A stretch of 64,000 nt of DNA from an uncultured Acetatifactor sp. Its GTDB lineage: Bacteria; Bacillota; Clostridia; Lachnospirales; Lachnospiraceae. Shown piece by piece: positions 27,056-36,772 of the stretch. The position numbers and the translations under genes were made by a program. The notes beneath the pieces are model-generated. The model worked only from the letters and a program-made list of their open reading frames with translations, was not told the DNA's origin and ran no database searches. Positions within the stretch are counted from its first letter, which is position 1; each line of letters opens with the position of its first letter. The stretch spans positions 56,236 to 120,235 of the forward strand of contig CAJUCT010000006.1 of the NCBI GenBank assembly GCA_910585015.1. Direction: 5' to 3'.

Positions 27056-28839
27056 AGTGGAAAGAAAAAATAAAACGCAATAGATGGCAGTTGGCGGTGC
27101 TGGTTTTGGTGCTGCTGGTGCAGTGCAATTATATCAGCGAGAAACAGGGCTACCATATGGATGAACTGCTGACTTTTGAACTTGCCAACGCGGAGTACAA
27201 TCCCTGGATTGTACCCACCCAGCCGGTGGGGCGCCTGGCAAAGTTCATGCAGCAGGAGATCTATGGGGACAGTATGGGAGAAACCCTGCAAAACATTAAG
27301 AACACCGTGGCGGACGTGCTGCGCAACAGAGGAAACAGCAAGCTGCTCAGCTATCAGGCGGATGTCTATGAGGAACCAGTGTGGATCACCAGAGATCAGT
27401 TTCACGAATATATCACGGTGGGAGATAGGGATGCCTTCAATTATCTGTCCGTGTATTTTAATGTAAAGGACGACAACCACCCTCCTCTGTACTTTATGCT
27501 GGTGCACACCCTGTCCTCTGTCTTCCGGGGCAGGATATCCCCCTGGATGGGCTGTGTGTTCAATCTGGCGGCGGTTCTGGGCTGCTGCGTGATCATGTTT
27601 GCTCTGGGCCGTCTGCTGGCCGCCTGCCGCTTTGTGGAGGAGAGGACAGGGGAGCTTTGGGGGCTGTGCGGCGCCCTGCTGTACGGGTGCTCCCCCGGGG
27701 CCATAGCCACCACGCTGTTTATCCGTATGTATGGTATTTTGACTTTCCTGTGCATGCTCACCCTGTATCTGCATCTGCAAAAATGGCTGGGGCCGCGGAA
27801 CCGGACAGGAAAAGATTTCGCGAAAAACAACAAGCTGCTGATCCTGGTGACGGCCATGGGTTTCTGGACCCAGTATTTCTTTCTGTTTTACTGTCTGCTG
27901 CTGGCGCTGGTGACGGCAGTCACCCTGTTTCGCGGCGGCAGGAAAAAAGAGACCTTCTGTTATATCCGAAGCATGGTTATCGCCGCCGTGGTGGGGGTGG
28001 GCATCTATCCCTTCGGGGTAAAGCATATCCTCACCAGCGGCCGGGGCGTGGAGGCCATCGGTAATCTGTTAAGCGGACTGACGGGATATGGGGAGCGGCT
28101 GTTTTCTTTCGGACGCATTCTGCTGCTGCGCGTCTTGGGACAGAAGCCCCTGGGCTTGGCGGCAATAGGGCTGCTGGTAATGATCGGCGTGATTCTGCTG
28201 ATCAGGCGCAAGACCCGGGAGAGCCGGAGCGTCAGGGCGGCGGAACAGGACAAAAAGGACCGGAGAAAACTGTGGTGGATGCTGGCCTTTCCCCCTGTGG
28301 GCTACTTTCTGCTGGCCGCGAAAATGTCCCCCTACATGGTGGACCGCTACATCATGCCGGTGTTCCCTTTTGCCGCCATGGCTTTTGCGGGACTTCTGGT
28401 ATATCTGCTGGGCCGCTTGAAGACGGAGGGCATAAGCGTTCCGCTGTATGCCATACTGCTGCTGTCCTGCCTCAATGTTTTCACCTATGACGGGGAGTAC
28501 CTGTACACAGGTTACAGCTTTCAATTGGAGTTGACGCGGGAGCGCGCCGATCTGCCCTGCATCTGCGTCTATGAAGGCTATAGTTTCTACGATAACCTGC
28601 AGGAATTTGCGCTCTATGACCGCACACTGCTGGTCAAGCCATCCGAACTGACGGACAGACAGGACATAGCGCAGCTGCCGGAGGCAATGGTCATCTATAA
28701 ACACAACGTGGATATTGACACACAACAGGAGGTCGGCGAGATACTGTCCGGCTACGGCCTGAACCCCCATACCTTCCTGATGCGGGAAACCGTCTACGGG
28801 GACACAATTGTATATTGCGTGAACGAGTCCCTTAACTAG
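27052..28839 (+). CDS. Putative GT39-like membrane glycosyltransferase
   Basis: This 595-residue protein has about 10 predicted membrane helices and an outer C-terminal part. The first outer loop carries YHMDELLTFELAN, and a later loop has DDNHPPLYFMLVHTL; an acidic pair followed by HPPLYY is the hallmark of GT39/PMT-type enzymes that take mannose or other sugars from polyprenyl-phosphate. It starts at an ATGA overlap with the O-antigen-ligase-like gene and is followed by a 140-bp gap and a polyprenyl-phosphate-sugar synthase gene that could make its donor. The exact sugar is unknown. Confidence 0.75.
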   Translation: MKWKEKIKRNRWQLAVLVLVLLVQCNYISEKQGYHMDELLTFELANAEYNPWIVPTQPVGRLAKFMQQEIYGDSMGETLQNIKNTVADVLRNRGNSKLLSYQADVYEEPVWITRDQFHEYITVGDRDAFNYLSVYFNVKDDNHPPLYFMLVHTLSSVFRGRISPWMGCVFNLAAVLGCCVIMFALGRLLAACRFVEERTGELWGLCGALLYGCSPGAIATTLFIRMYGILTFLCMLTLYLHLQKWLGPRNRTGKDFAKNNKLLILVTAMGFWTQYFFLFYCLLLALVTAVTLFRGGRKKETFCYIRSMVIAAVVGVGIYPFGVKHILTSGRGVEAIGNLLSGLTGYGERLFSFGRILLLRVLGQKPLGLAAIGLLVMIGVILLIRRKTRESRSVRAAEQDKKDRRKLWWMLAFPPVGYFLLAAKMSPYMVDRYIMPVFPFAAMAFAGLLVYLLGRLKTEGISVPLYAILLLSCLNVFTYDGEYLYTGYSFQLELTRERADLPCICVYEGYSFYDNLQEFALYDRTLLVKPSELTDRQDIAQLPEAMVIYKHNVDIDTQQEVGEILSGYGLNPHTFLMRETVYGDTIVYCVNESLN

Positions 28840-28842
28840 AGA

Positions 28843-28878
28843 TGGTTATCTGTCTGAGGCGTCCCTCGCCGGTAACCA
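28843..28878 (+). other. Intergenic hairpin before the GT2 synthase
   Basis: Within the 141-bp gap, TGGTTA (28843-28848) pairs with TAACCA (28873-28878) around a second small stem (GGCG/CGCC at 28858-28870). The centre reads GGCGTCC, the reverse complement of the core seen in family A elements, so it may be a decayed member. No gene is seen in the gap. Confidence 0.4.
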
Positions 28879-28980
28879 CAAAATGCATCCCCAGGCGCGG
28901 ATCCCCATAAAAGGTTGACAGAACCCCCCAGATAGGGGATAATCAATAGAGATAATGGAAAAGGAGAAAGGTGCAATCCT

Positions 28981-29958
28981 ATGGATAAAATTGCAGTACT
29001 GATCCCGTGCTATAACGAGGAAAAGACCATTGAAAAGGTGGTTACGGATGTGAAAAACGCCCTGCCCGAAGCTTCCGTATATGTGTATGACAACAACTCC
29101 ACCGACCGCACGGCCCAGATCGCCCGGGAGGCGGGAGCCGTCATACGCCAGGAGTACGCGCAAGGCAAGGGAAATGTGATCCGGCGCATGTTCCGTGAGA
29201 TCGATGCCCAGTGCTATCTGATGGTGGACGGCGATGATACCTATCCTCTGGAATGTGCCAGAAAGATGGTGAACCAGGTGCTGGAACGCCATGCGGATAT
29301 GGTGGTGGGCGACCGTCTTTCCTCCACCTATTTCACCGAGAATAAACGTCCCTTTCACAATTTTGGAAACAGCTTGATGCGCACCTGTATCAACAGCCTG
29401 TTCCGGGCTGATATCAAGGACATTATGACCGGCTACAGGGCCTTCTCCTATGAATTTGTGAAGACCTTTCCGGTGTTTTCCAAAGGGTTTGAGATAGAAA
29501 CCGAGATGACTATTCACGCCGTCAACTATAATATGCAGGTGGAAAACGTGATTGTGGAATACCGGGACCGCCCCGAAGGAAGCGTGTCCAAACTCAACAC
29601 GTTCAGGGACGGTATGCGTGTGATCCGAAAAATGATGCAGCTGTACAAAAACTATAAACCGCTGAAATGCTTCGGACTGATCGCGCTGCTGTTTGTGACG
29701 GCAGCGGCAATCCTGTTTGCTCCCATACTGCTGGAATATCTGGAGAGCGGGCTGGTTCCCAGATTTCCCACACTGATCGTATGCGGTTTCCTGGTCATGG
29801 CGGCAATGCAGGCCTTTTTTTCCGGCATGGTGCTGGACGTGCAGGTGGCGAAGGACCGCAGGGATTTTGAGTATCATCTGAACAAAATCTGCTCGGAAAA
29901 ACATATGAAATGTGAAGAAGAATTCCATGACAAGCCCGAAGAGGTTGACAGGAAATGA
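28981..29958 (+). CDS. GT2 polyprenyl-phosphate sugar synthase (DPM1/GtrB-like)
   Basis: This 325-residue enzyme should transfer a hexose from a nucleotide sugar to polyprenyl phosphate on the inner face of the membrane. The GT-A domain has IPCYNEEKTIEKV, YDNNSTDRT and the metal-binding VDGDDTYP, followed by the dolichol-phosphate-mannose-synthase-like MTGYRAFS. Two membrane helices at about 230-280 anchor the C-terminus. ATG follows AAAGGAGAAAGG. Its stop overlaps the ATG of the next membrane protein (ATGA), so the pair is a donor-maker plus user unit. The sugar is not predictable. Confidence 0.85.
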   Translation: MDKIAVLIPCYNEEKTIEKVVTDVKNALPEASVYVYDNNSTDRTAQIAREAGAVIRQEYAQGKGNVIRRMFREIDAQCYLMVDGDDTYPLECARKMVNQVLERHADMVVGDRLSSTYFTENKRPFHNFGNSLMRTCINSLFRADIKDIMTGYRAFSYEFVKTFPVFSKGFEIETEMTIHAVNYNMQVENVIVEYRDRPEGSVSKLNTFRDGMRVIRKMMQLYKNYKPLKCFGLIALLFVTAAAILFAPILLEYLESGLVPRFPTLIVCGFLVMAAMQAFFSGMVLDVQVAKDRRDFEYHLNKICSEKHMKCEEEFHDKPEEVDRK

Positions 29959-31694
29959 AGAAATGGCAGATAAGGGGGGGAGCCGCTGCGTCTCTGCTGG
30001 CAGTTATGGCGGCGGCAGGATGCCTGGCGGCTCCCGTATACTATTTGAATGATGACACAACCATACGGTACATTCTCTCCGGGGCCTGTACGGGTATCCC
30101 GGACAGCCACGCGGTGCAGATGGGATATCCGCTGACGTGGCTGTTGGCGGCCCTGTATAGACTCGCCGGCAAGCTGCGGATATTTGTGCCCTGGTTTGAT
30201 CTGTTTATGGCAGGATGCATTCTGCTGGCGGGTATGGGCATACTGATGGGCTGCCGGGAAATAGCGGGAGAGAAGAAGACTTTCTGGCGCCTTGTACTGA
30301 TACTCACGGGAACCGCATTTTTTATGGGTATGTTTTTGCCCAATTATCTCTATATGCATTACACCATTGTGGCCGCCATGCTGGCGGGCAGCGCGCTGTT
30401 CTTATGGGGATCCGGACACGGGCGGGGGCTGCCGCTGTGCCTGCTGGGATTGTGCTATCTGGTGAGGACGGAGGTTTTCCTTTTGGCAATGCCGTTTCTG
30501 CTGGTGGCGGCGCTGGACGGACTGCTTCGGGAGGCCGGGAGCCGGGAGAAAGGCCGGGGATGGATGGAAAGGCTTCGGCCCGCCCTTAAACGGCAGTGGC
30601 GTCCCCTGCTGGTTCTGGCGCTTATGGCGGCGGTATTCTGGGGAATTAACCGCGTGGGCTATGGGAGCCAGGACTGGCAGAAGTATTGGCAGTACTTTGA
30701 CAATCGGGTAAAGCTGTATGACTATACGGATTTCCCGTCCACCGACCGGTACGGGGAATACTATGAGCAGCTGGGGCTGGACTGGGGACAATATCAGGTA
30801 TTGTTCCACTATGACACCATACTGGATCAGAGTATAGACGAACAGGTTCTGGAGCAGGTGGAGAGCGGCATCAACGGTTTGAAGGAGAATGTGCCCACCG
30901 GACAGCGGGTCAGGCAGTGTCTAAGGGAATATTATCTTCATATGCGGTATGACGGCACAACTTACGGTCTGCTCTGGGCGGGCTGCTGTGGGCTGCTGCT
31001 GATCCTGCTGACTGCTTACAGGAGATGGGACAAACTTCTGCTGCTGGCGGCGCTGGAACTGGGGCGCAGTATGATTTGGCTCTTTTTGATTGCCAGAGGG
31101 AGATTCCCGGAACGGATCTGGATCACCCTATATCTGATAGAAACCGGCCTGCTTTTAGGGATGCTGCTGCGGGAATGTGTGGACTGTGACGGAATGCAGG
31201 CTGTGGGAGGGAAAAAGTGGTTCCCGGTCACAGCCATGATCCTGTGCCTGGCTCTGGCAGGCAGTGTGGTTCCTATGCAGCTGCGGCATACGGCCCAAAG
31301 AGTGGCGCGGCAGCAGGTAAAACAGGATCAGTGGAATCTGCTGGCGGACAGCCTGGACCAACAATATCTCTATCTGATGGACGTATATTCGGCGGTGGCT
31401 TATGCCGGTGAGGTGTATGGGAGAGACGACGGGCATATCCTGCTTCTGGGAGGCTGGCTGGCCCAGAGTCCTCTGGTGCGGCAGCGGCTGGCCGCCTACG
31501 GCGCCGGGGACGGCGCCCAGGCTCTGCGGCATGAGCAGGTGCGCCTGCTGGTGGAGGGCAGCAGGGATGTGGCCTGGCTGGAGGAATATCTTAGGCAGCG
31601 GCTGGGAGCAGTGAAACTACAGGCGCAGGAATCCATTGCCTGCGGAGAGAACCTTGAGTTTGTGGTATACCGGCTGGTGGAACAGGATGCCTGA
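29955..31694 (+). CDS. Polytopic membrane protein, putative glycosyltransferase
   Basis: This 579-residue protein has about 11 predicted membrane helices and a C-terminal outer domain. After the first helix comes YLNDDTTIRYILSG, an acidic-pair loop in the place where GT-C enzymes bind donor. No named family is recognised. It starts at an ATGA overlap with the polyprenyl-phosphate-sugar synthase gene, which suggests it uses that lipid-linked sugar. The gap after it holds a right-end fragment of a family A element (31716-31725) next to the AGGAGGG site of the following gene. Confidence 0.65.
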   Translation: MKKWQIRGGAAASLLAVMAAAGCLAAPVYYLNDDTTIRYILSGACTGIPDSHAVQMGYPLTWLLAALYRLAGKLRIFVPWFDLFMAGCILLAGMGILMGCREIAGEKKTFWRLVLILTGTAFFMGMFLPNYLYMHYTIVAAMLAGSALFLWGSGHGRGLPLCLLGLCYLVRTEVFLLAMPFLLVAALDGLLREAGSREKGRGWMERLRPALKRQWRPLLVLALMAAVFWGINRVGYGSQDWQKYWQYFDNRVKLYDYTDFPSTDRYGEYYEQLGLDWGQYQVLFHYDTILDQSIDEQVLEQVESGINGLKENVPTGQRVRQCLREYYLHMRYDGTTYGLLWAGCCGLLLILLTAYRRWDKLLLLAALELGRSMIWLFLIARGRFPERIWITLYLIETGLLLGMLLRECVDCDGMQAVGGKKWFPVTAMILCLALAGSVVPMQLRHTAQRVARQQVKQDQWNLLADSLDQQYLYLMDVYSAVAYAGEVYGRDDGHILLLGGWLAQSPLVRQRLAAYGAGDGAQALRHEQVRLLVEGSRDVAWLEEYLRQRLGAVKLQAQESIACGENLEFVVYRLVEQDA

Positions 31695-31710
31695 GCCGGC
31701 CGGATATTGA

Positions 31711-31725
31711 TATGCGGAACTCAAC
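31711..31725 (+). repeat. Family A element, right-end remnant
   Basis: The sequence TATGCGGAACTCAAC matches the conserved right end and GGAACTYNAA core of the elements at 33294 and 58015, again two bases before an AGGAGG ribosome site. No left end is present. Confidence 0.5.
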
Positions 31726-31746
31726 TAGGAGGGTATTTAAGAGCCT

Positions 31747-33294
31747 ATGAAAAAGATGCCGGAAATGGTAGAAAAAGTATGCACAAAAGCCGTATATGGG
31801 ATGATGTTGTTGATCAGCCTTGTGCTGGGGTATTGGGCCGTCCGTTATACCCACGGCTATCCGCCGGATCTCAGCGAGGGGCAGGTTATCATCGAGCCGG
31901 ATTCTGTGGGAAAGAATCTGCTGATTTTCTGCGCTGCGCTGGCGGCGGCCTGGCTGCTGCAGTGGGCGGTGCTGCGGGGAGAGGAGCCCGTAAAGAGAAG
32001 ACGTGTACGAAGGATTGCCATTGCCGTGACGCTGCTGATGGGAATCCTGCTTACTCTGTGGGTATCTGTCTGCCATATCACGCCGGTGTGGGATCAGATG
32101 CAGGTGTATCTGGACGCCATGGATTTCAAGGCAGGAAATTTCAAGGATATGACAGGGTATATCTATATGTGTCCCCATCAGTATGGATTGACCTTCCTGT
32201 ATGAGATATTTCTGGCATTCGGCGGGGGCTACAGGCTACTGCAGTATATCAATGTGCTGATGATCATGTGTACTGTCTGGTGTTCCTACGCTCTGGTGGA
32301 TGAGTTGTTTGAGGACGTGAAGGCTTCCTTGTATGTGATTATAGGAAATATGCTGTTTTTCCCTATGTGGATCTATGTCAACTATGTGTATGGGGAAATG
32401 CTTTCCATAGGCTTTAGTATGTTGGGGATCTGGCTTCTGGTGCGGGGGTGTCACAGGGAAAAGAATATATGTATTCTTCTGTCGCTGTTGTCCCTGAGTG
32501 TGGCTGTGCTGGCCCGGAGCAATGTGCTGGTGGTGCTGATTGCGGTGTGCATTGCCATGCTGGTTCACAGTCTGCGGCAGCGCAGTCTAAAGATGCTGGT
32601 GGTGGCGGCGCTGACGTTGGCGGTGCCTTTGGGCGCCATAGGAGCCATGCGTTTGAGTTATGAATGGAGATCCGGAATCAAGATCGAGGGAGGCATCCCG
32701 GCCAGCATGTATGTGGCCATGGGTATGCAGCGTACCTCCGGCGGCGCAGGCGTTTATAACGGATATAATAATTCCGTATTCCGGGGAGAGGCAAACAGTG
32801 ACGAGAAGAAGGCCAACGAGATAGCTTTATCCTATATCCGGGGACGGATACAGGAGTTTATGGCAGATAAGACCATGGCCAAGGATTTTTATAAGGACAA
32901 GATTCAGGCGCAATGGAATGAACCTACTTTTTGCAGCCTGGTGATGACTGCGACCTTTGAGCAGGAGCCTACGGGCATAGTAGAAGAACTATATTATGGC
33001 AGCTGGCAGCAGCGTTATAGAGATTATATGAACCGCTATCTGACAGTACTGTACCTGGGAGTGATCCTGTACTGCGCCTGGGGGCTGATGCGTAAGAGCG
33101 ATATTCTGCAGTGCCTGATGTTGATTGGTGTCATTGGAGGCTTCCTGTTTAGTATTCTGTGGGAGGCCAAGTCACGGTATGTGCTGCCTTATATCATCCT
33201 GCTGATCCCTTACATGGCCCTGGGAATATCCGCCGCCCAGGACTGTCTGAGCAAGGCTGTGAGCAGGCTGAAACATTTTAAGGGGCGCCAGTAG
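31747..33294 (+). CDS. Polytopic membrane protein, putative glycosyltransferase (paralogue of 41261)
   Basis: This 515-residue protein has about 10-11 predicted membrane helices. The first large outer loop has VWDQMQVYLDAM and CPHQYGLTFLYEI, and a later outer loop has ASMYVAMGMQRTSGGAGVYNGY. The second is clearly related to the VAMGMQVSSRGNGWYNGF segment of the gene at 41261, so the two are paralogues in the same locus. An acidic first loop followed by an HPPLYY-like motif is typical of GT-C enzymes. AGGAGGG lies rather far (13 bases) from ATG 31747. A tandem family A repeat begins exactly at its stop codon. Confidence 0.65.
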   Translation: MKKMPEMVEKVCTKAVYGMMLLISLVLGYWAVRYTHGYPPDLSEGQVIIEPDSVGKNLLIFCAALAAAWLLQWAVLRGEEPVKRRRVRRIAIAVTLLMGILLTLWVSVCHITPVWDQMQVYLDAMDFKAGNFKDMTGYIYMCPHQYGLTFLYEIFLAFGGGYRLLQYINVLMIMCTVWCSYALVDELFEDVKASLYVIIGNMLFFPMWIYVNYVYGEMLSIGFSMLGIWLLVRGCHREKNICILLSLLSLSVAVLARSNVLVVLIAVCIAMLVHSLRQRSLKMLVVAALTLAVPLGAIGAMRLSYEWRSGIKIEGGIPASMYVAMGMQRTSGGAGVYNGYNNSVFRGEANSDEKKANEIALSYIRGRIQEFMADKTMAKDFYKDKIQAQWNEPTFCSLVMTATFEQEPTGIVEELYYGSWQQRYRDYMNRYLTVLYLGVILYCAWGLMRKSDILQCLMLIGVIGGFLFSILWEAKSRYVLPYIILLIPYMALGISAAQDCLSKAVSRLKHFKGRQ

Positions 33295-33517
33295 GGAATA
33301 TGCGGAACTCTAAACAGCATATTCCCGGATGGTACACTGAACAATATAGGGACGCCGAAGCGGCCATATATTGTTCACCGATGTGTGTAGCAGTAGGGAA
33401 TATGCGGAACTCTAAACAGCATATTCCCGGATGGTACACTGAACAATATAGGGACGCCGAAGCGGCCATATATTGTTCACCGATGTGTGTAGCAGTAGGG
33501 AATATGCGGAACTCTAA
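33294..33517 (+). repeat. Family A element, 102-bp tandem array (two full units and a partial third)
   Basis: Units start at 33291, 33393 and 33495, a strict 102-bp period, and the copies look identical. Each unit has two hairpins: 33294-33303 pairs with 33317-33326 (GGGAATATGC), and 33338-33348 pairs with 33367-33377 (TGAACAATATA) around GGGACGCC. Each right end is followed by GGAACTCTAA. The last copy ends two bases before AGGAGG of the GNAT gene. No coding function is likely; the open frames in it are by-products of the repeat. Confidence 0.93.
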
Positions 33518-33534
33518 ATAGGAGGCAGGATAGA

Positions 33535-34062
33535 ATGAGCGAGTATAGGGATCCGTCCATGACGGTATATCTGCGGCCCATGACCTATGAGGATACGGAG
33601 TTGATCGTATCCTGGCGGAACCAGGAGTCTGTGCGCAGGAACTTTATATATCAGGAACTTTTTACCAGAGAGAGTCATGAACATTGGATCCATACCATGG
33701 TGGAAACCGGCAGGGTGGTGCAAATGATGATCTGTGAGTCGGAGGGAGACAGACCGGTGGGATCCGTCTATCTGCGTGATATCGACCGTCGTCATAACAA
33801 GGCGGAGTACGGCATCTTCATCGGCGGAGAAGGCTGCAGGGGGAAGGGCTATGGAACCATGGCCGCCCGGCTGATGATCCGGTATGCCTTTGAGGAGATG
33901 AGACTTCACCGACTGTTTCTGAGGGCCTTTGCAGACAATGCCCAGGCCATCCGCAGCTACGAGAAGGCGGGCTTTGAGAGAGAGGCTTATCTGCGGGAGG
34001 ACGTTTGTATCGACGGACATTACCGGGATATTGTGCTGATGGGAATCCTGCGGAACTGTTAA
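33535..34062 (+). CDS. GNAT-family N-acetyltransferase
   Basis: This 175-residue protein is a RimJ/RimL-like GNAT that should move an acyl group from acyl-CoA or acyl-ACP to an amino group. The acetyl-CoA-binding region is visible as GEGCRGKGYGTMAARLMIRYAF, followed by LFLRAFADNAQAIRSYEKAGF. Its place in a glycan locus suggests it acylates an amino sugar. It is not the best PseH candidate, because the gene at 53955 matches PseH better and adjoins pseI. ATG 33535 follows AGGAGG left intact by the repeat array just upstream. Confidence 0.85.
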   Translation: MSEYRDPSMTVYLRPMTYEDTELIVSWRNQESVRRNFIYQELFTRESHEHWIHTMVETGRVVQMMICESEGDRPVGSVYLRDIDRRHNKAEYGIFIGGEGCRGKGYGTMAARLMIRYAFEEMRLHRLFLRAFADNAQAIRSYEKAGFEREAYLREDVCIDGHYRDIVLMGILRNC

Positions 34063-34130
34063 GAGTGAACTTTGCATATGCCCCAGGATTAATCTTTTTA
34101 TGCAAAGCGTAAGAATAAGGAAAGTTGAAT

Positions 34131-35096
34131 ATGGAGAACGCAAAAAAAACAGTCAGCTTTGTGATCCCCTGTTACCGTTCCGAGCATACGCTGGAAAATG
34201 TGGTAGCGGAGATTCATAAAACGCTGAAGGATATGGAACAATATGACTATGAAATCATCCTGGTCAACGACTGTTCACCGGACGGGACCTGGGCGGTTAT
34301 CCGCAGAATCTGTCAGGAGAACAACCGGATCAGAGGGATTAATTTTGCCAAGAATTTCGGCCAGCACGCGGCCTTGATGGCAGGTCTGCGGCAATCGTCG
34401 GGGGACTATGTGGTATGTCTGGACGACGACGGGCAGACTCCGGCGGACGAGGTGGGCAAGCTGCTGGGAAAGTTGGAGGAGGGCTATGACACCGTCTATG
34501 CCAGCTACGCCCACAAGCAGCATTCCCTGTTTCGCAATCTGGGCAGCAAAGTGAATGAACTGATGACCCGCATCATGTTGGAAAAGCCCAGGCAACTGTA
34601 TATTTCCAGCTATTTTGCGGTGCGCAGGTTCGTGGTGGAGGATATGGTGCGCTACGAGAATTCCTATCCCTACGTTATCGGCCTGGTGCTGCGGGCCACC
34701 AAGAATATCACCAATGTGGAAGTGAGCCACCGGGAACGGCAGGAGGGCAGTTCCGGGTACAACCTGAAAAAACTGCTGGGCCTGTGGTTCAACGGGTTTA
34801 CCGCATTTTCCGTGAAGCCGCTGCGCATCGCCACCTGTATCGGCTGTCTGAGCGCGGCAGTGGGTTTTCTATATGGGCTCTATACGATCATCAAACGAAT
34901 GGTCAATCCCCAGGTGCCCATGGGTTTTAGTTCCACCATGGCGGCCATTGTGTTTTTCGGGGGGATGATCATGATTATGCTGGGCCTGATTGGGGAGTAC
35001 ATCGGCCGAATCTATATCAGTCTGAACAATTCACCCCAGTACGTGATCCGGGAGCGGATCAATGCACAGGAGGCAGGTGAAAAAGCCTATGAGTAA
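34131..35096 (+). CDS. GT2 polyprenyl-phosphate sugar synthase (ArnC/GtrB-like)
   Basis: This 321-residue enzyme should attach a sugar from a nucleotide donor to polyprenyl phosphate. The GT-A domain shows FVIPCYRSEHTLENV, NDCSPDGTW and LDDDGQTP, and the QEGSSGYNLKKL motif is typical of ArnC/GtrB proteins. Two C-terminal membrane helices lie at about 230-255 and 270-290, followed by EYIGRIYISLNNSPQY. Start ATG 34131 has AAGGAAAG upstream; a TTG at 34125 is possible. The next gene begins inside its last codons, so the pair is probably a donor-maker plus transferase. Confidence 0.86.
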   Translation: MENAKKTVSFVIPCYRSEHTLENVVAEIHKTLKDMEQYDYEIILVNDCSPDGTWAVIRRICQENNRIRGINFAKNFGQHAALMAGLRQSSGDYVVCLDDDGQTPADEVGKLLGKLEEGYDTVYASYAHKQHSLFRNLGSKVNELMTRIMLEKPRQLYISSYFAVRRFVVEDMVRYENSYPYVIGLVLRATKNITNVEVSHRERQEGSSGYNLKKLLGLWFNGFTAFSVKPLRIATCIGCLSAAVGFLYGLYTIIKRMVNPQVPMGFSSTMAAIVFFGGMIMIMLGLIGEYIGRIYISLNNSPQYVIRERINAQEAGEKAYE

Positions 35097-36681
35097 GCAA
35101 AGTGTCTTTAAGAGGCTGTGGAACTGGTGGAACCGGGAGCGTCGGATTCTGACGCTGAAGGCAGGTTTGATGGCGCTGCTGCCGCTTTTATGCTGCATTG
35201 CAGCCTGCGCCGCCCAGGGCGGAGGTCTTTCCCGGGTCTATCTGCCCTCCTCGGAGTGGAACGACGAACTCTTTTACTATAAACAGGTGGAGGGAATCCT
35301 GTCCCACGGATATCCTCAGGGGTATTTCGGATTTAACGAAAGCCATGCGCTGAAACTTTCCTTCGCGGCCTGGAGCCCGGTGCTGGTGTGGCCCTGGCTG
35401 CTGCATGGCCTGCTCTTTGGCTGGAATCTGATGTCTCCGGTCTATAGTAATATCTTATTGTTGACCCTGGCTCTGCTGCTGTTTGTGCTGTTGGTTAAGC
35501 CCAGTTGGAAACAGCTTGGGCTGACGGCGCTTTTGTTTTGCTGCTTCTGGCCCTACACTCGCTACATGCTCTGCGGTATGCCGGAGATCATTTGCTTTTC
35601 CATGCTGATCGTCTATTGGGGACTGCTTGTAAATACGGTGGAAAAGGAAACCGGCAGCAAGGTGGCCCTGCTGTTTTTGATGGGGGGAGTCATGACCCTG
35701 ATGCGCCCCTACCTGATCCTGTTTATGCTGGCTCCGGCTTATCTGTGGATTCGCAGGCGGGGGGGGATAGGCATTGCGGGTTCCTTGGCGGTTCTGGGGG
35801 TGACGGCAGGCGGTTATGTATTGATCAAGCACTATCTGGGGGCGGAGTACTTTACCCCCCTGTTTAAGACCGAGTGGCTGGACCCTTTTTTGCAGGGGCG
35901 TATCCTTGGGGGGGTAAAGGGGATTCTGGCTAAGCTATATTATGAGGGGCGGACTTTCTTCGCCCTCACCTTACAAGGGCTTAAGAGCGGTCTGGCGGAG
36001 GGGGCATTTTTTGCCCTTTATCTTGCAATATTGTTGATACTGTTGTGGCAGTGTCTGACGGATTTACTGAAAAAAAGAAAGAAGCAGGCGCTGCTTAACG
36101 GATATCTTGCATTTTGCTTTTTCAGCATGTGGATGGCCCTGCTGTTAATGTACAAAATGAAGGAGGGGAGCAAGCATCTGCTGACCTTTATGGCTGTGGG
36201 AATTTTGGTGATTGCCATGCTGGAGACCCGGTTCTACAAAAAAGCCATGGTCATGGCTGCGCTGTGTGTCTATCTGTTCTGGTACAGGGGGGATCAGCCC
36301 GGAGATTATCAGGTTTATTTTGCGTCTCAGGAGAGAGTGGAACAGATGGCCCACTGGCAGGAGGTCTTTGAGAGGGAATTGGCGCTGCGGGAGGAAAATA
36401 CGCCCAATTTTGACAATGTGGTGATATGGACCTTTAACGATATGCTGGCGGGTTCCGAGAACGGAGAAACAGTGCTCACAGACTGGCAGGTACTGTATGC
36501 GCTGCCGGAGGGGTGGGGAATCAGCTGCTGCTACAGGGAGTATGTGGAAGAACACCTGGAGGAACTGCAAAGTCTCTATCTGGCCATCCCCGAGGGCGGG
36601 CAGCTGCAAGAAAGCTGCGAGGCGCTGGGAATGGAACAGGTAGGCCGGGACGGAAGGGTGTGCGTCTATCGGACCAGATAG
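35089..36681 (+). CDS. Polytopic membrane protein, putative glycosyltransferase
   Basis: This 530-residue protein has about 10 predicted membrane helices and an outer C-terminal domain of about 120 residues. The first outer loop contains SEWNDELFYYKQVEG, an Asp-Glu loop as in GT-C enzymes. No named family is recognised. ATG 35089 overlaps the end of the upstream polyprenyl-phosphate-sugar synthase by eight bases, with AGGTGA as ribosome site. It is a likely user of the lipid-linked sugar made by its neighbour. Confidence 0.65.
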   Translation: MSKQSVFKRLWNWWNRERRILTLKAGLMALLPLLCCIAACAAQGGGLSRVYLPSSEWNDELFYYKQVEGILSHGYPQGYFGFNESHALKLSFAAWSPVLVWPWLLHGLLFGWNLMSPVYSNILLLTLALLLFVLLVKPSWKQLGLTALLFCCFWPYTRYMLCGMPEIICFSMLIVYWGLLVNTVEKETGSKVALLFLMGGVMTLMRPYLILFMLAPAYLWIRRRGGIGIAGSLAVLGVTAGGYVLIKHYLGAEYFTPLFKTEWLDPFLQGRILGGVKGILAKLYYEGRTFFALTLQGLKSGLAEGAFFALYLAILLILLWQCLTDLLKKRKKQALLNGYLAFCFFSMWMALLLMYKMKEGSKHLLTFMAVGILVIAMLETRFYKKAMVMAALCVYLFWYRGDQPGDYQVYFASQERVEQMAHWQEVFERELALREENTPNFDNVVIWTFNDMLAGSENGETVLTDWQVLYALPEGWGISCCYREYVEEHLEELQSLYLAIPEGGQLQESCEALGMEQVGRDGRVCVYRTR

Positions 36682-36698
36682 CCCCAAAGCCTGGATGT

Positions 36699-36744
36699 GC
36701 AGCATTCAAATGCATTAATATGGATGCTGCCTGCGCTTTGCAGG
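36699..36744 (+). repeat. Two-hairpin intergenic element (family C-like)
   Basis: GCAGCAT (36699-36705) pairs with ATGCTGC (36724-36730), and a second small stem CCTGC/GCAGG spans 36730-36744. The stretch AAATGCATTAATATGG resembles the middle of the element at 54522. It sits between two genes and before the GAGG site of the next gene. Confidence 0.5.
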
Positions 36745-36772
36745 AAATAGGTAAACTTGAGGTGGAAACTGG

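Noticed and set aside
33278..33469. Minus-strand open frame with a repeated peptide
   Set aside because: It exists only because the 102-bp unit is a multiple of three; no ribosome site and no family resemblance.
33294..33517. Tandem repeat as a CRISPR array
   Set aside because: The whole 102-bp unit repeats without variable spacers, there are only two and a bit copies, and no cas gene is present.
33535..34062. GNAT gene as PseH
   Set aside because: The gene at 53955 has the PseH N-terminal pattern and adjoins pseI; this one looks like a general RimJ-type GNAT.
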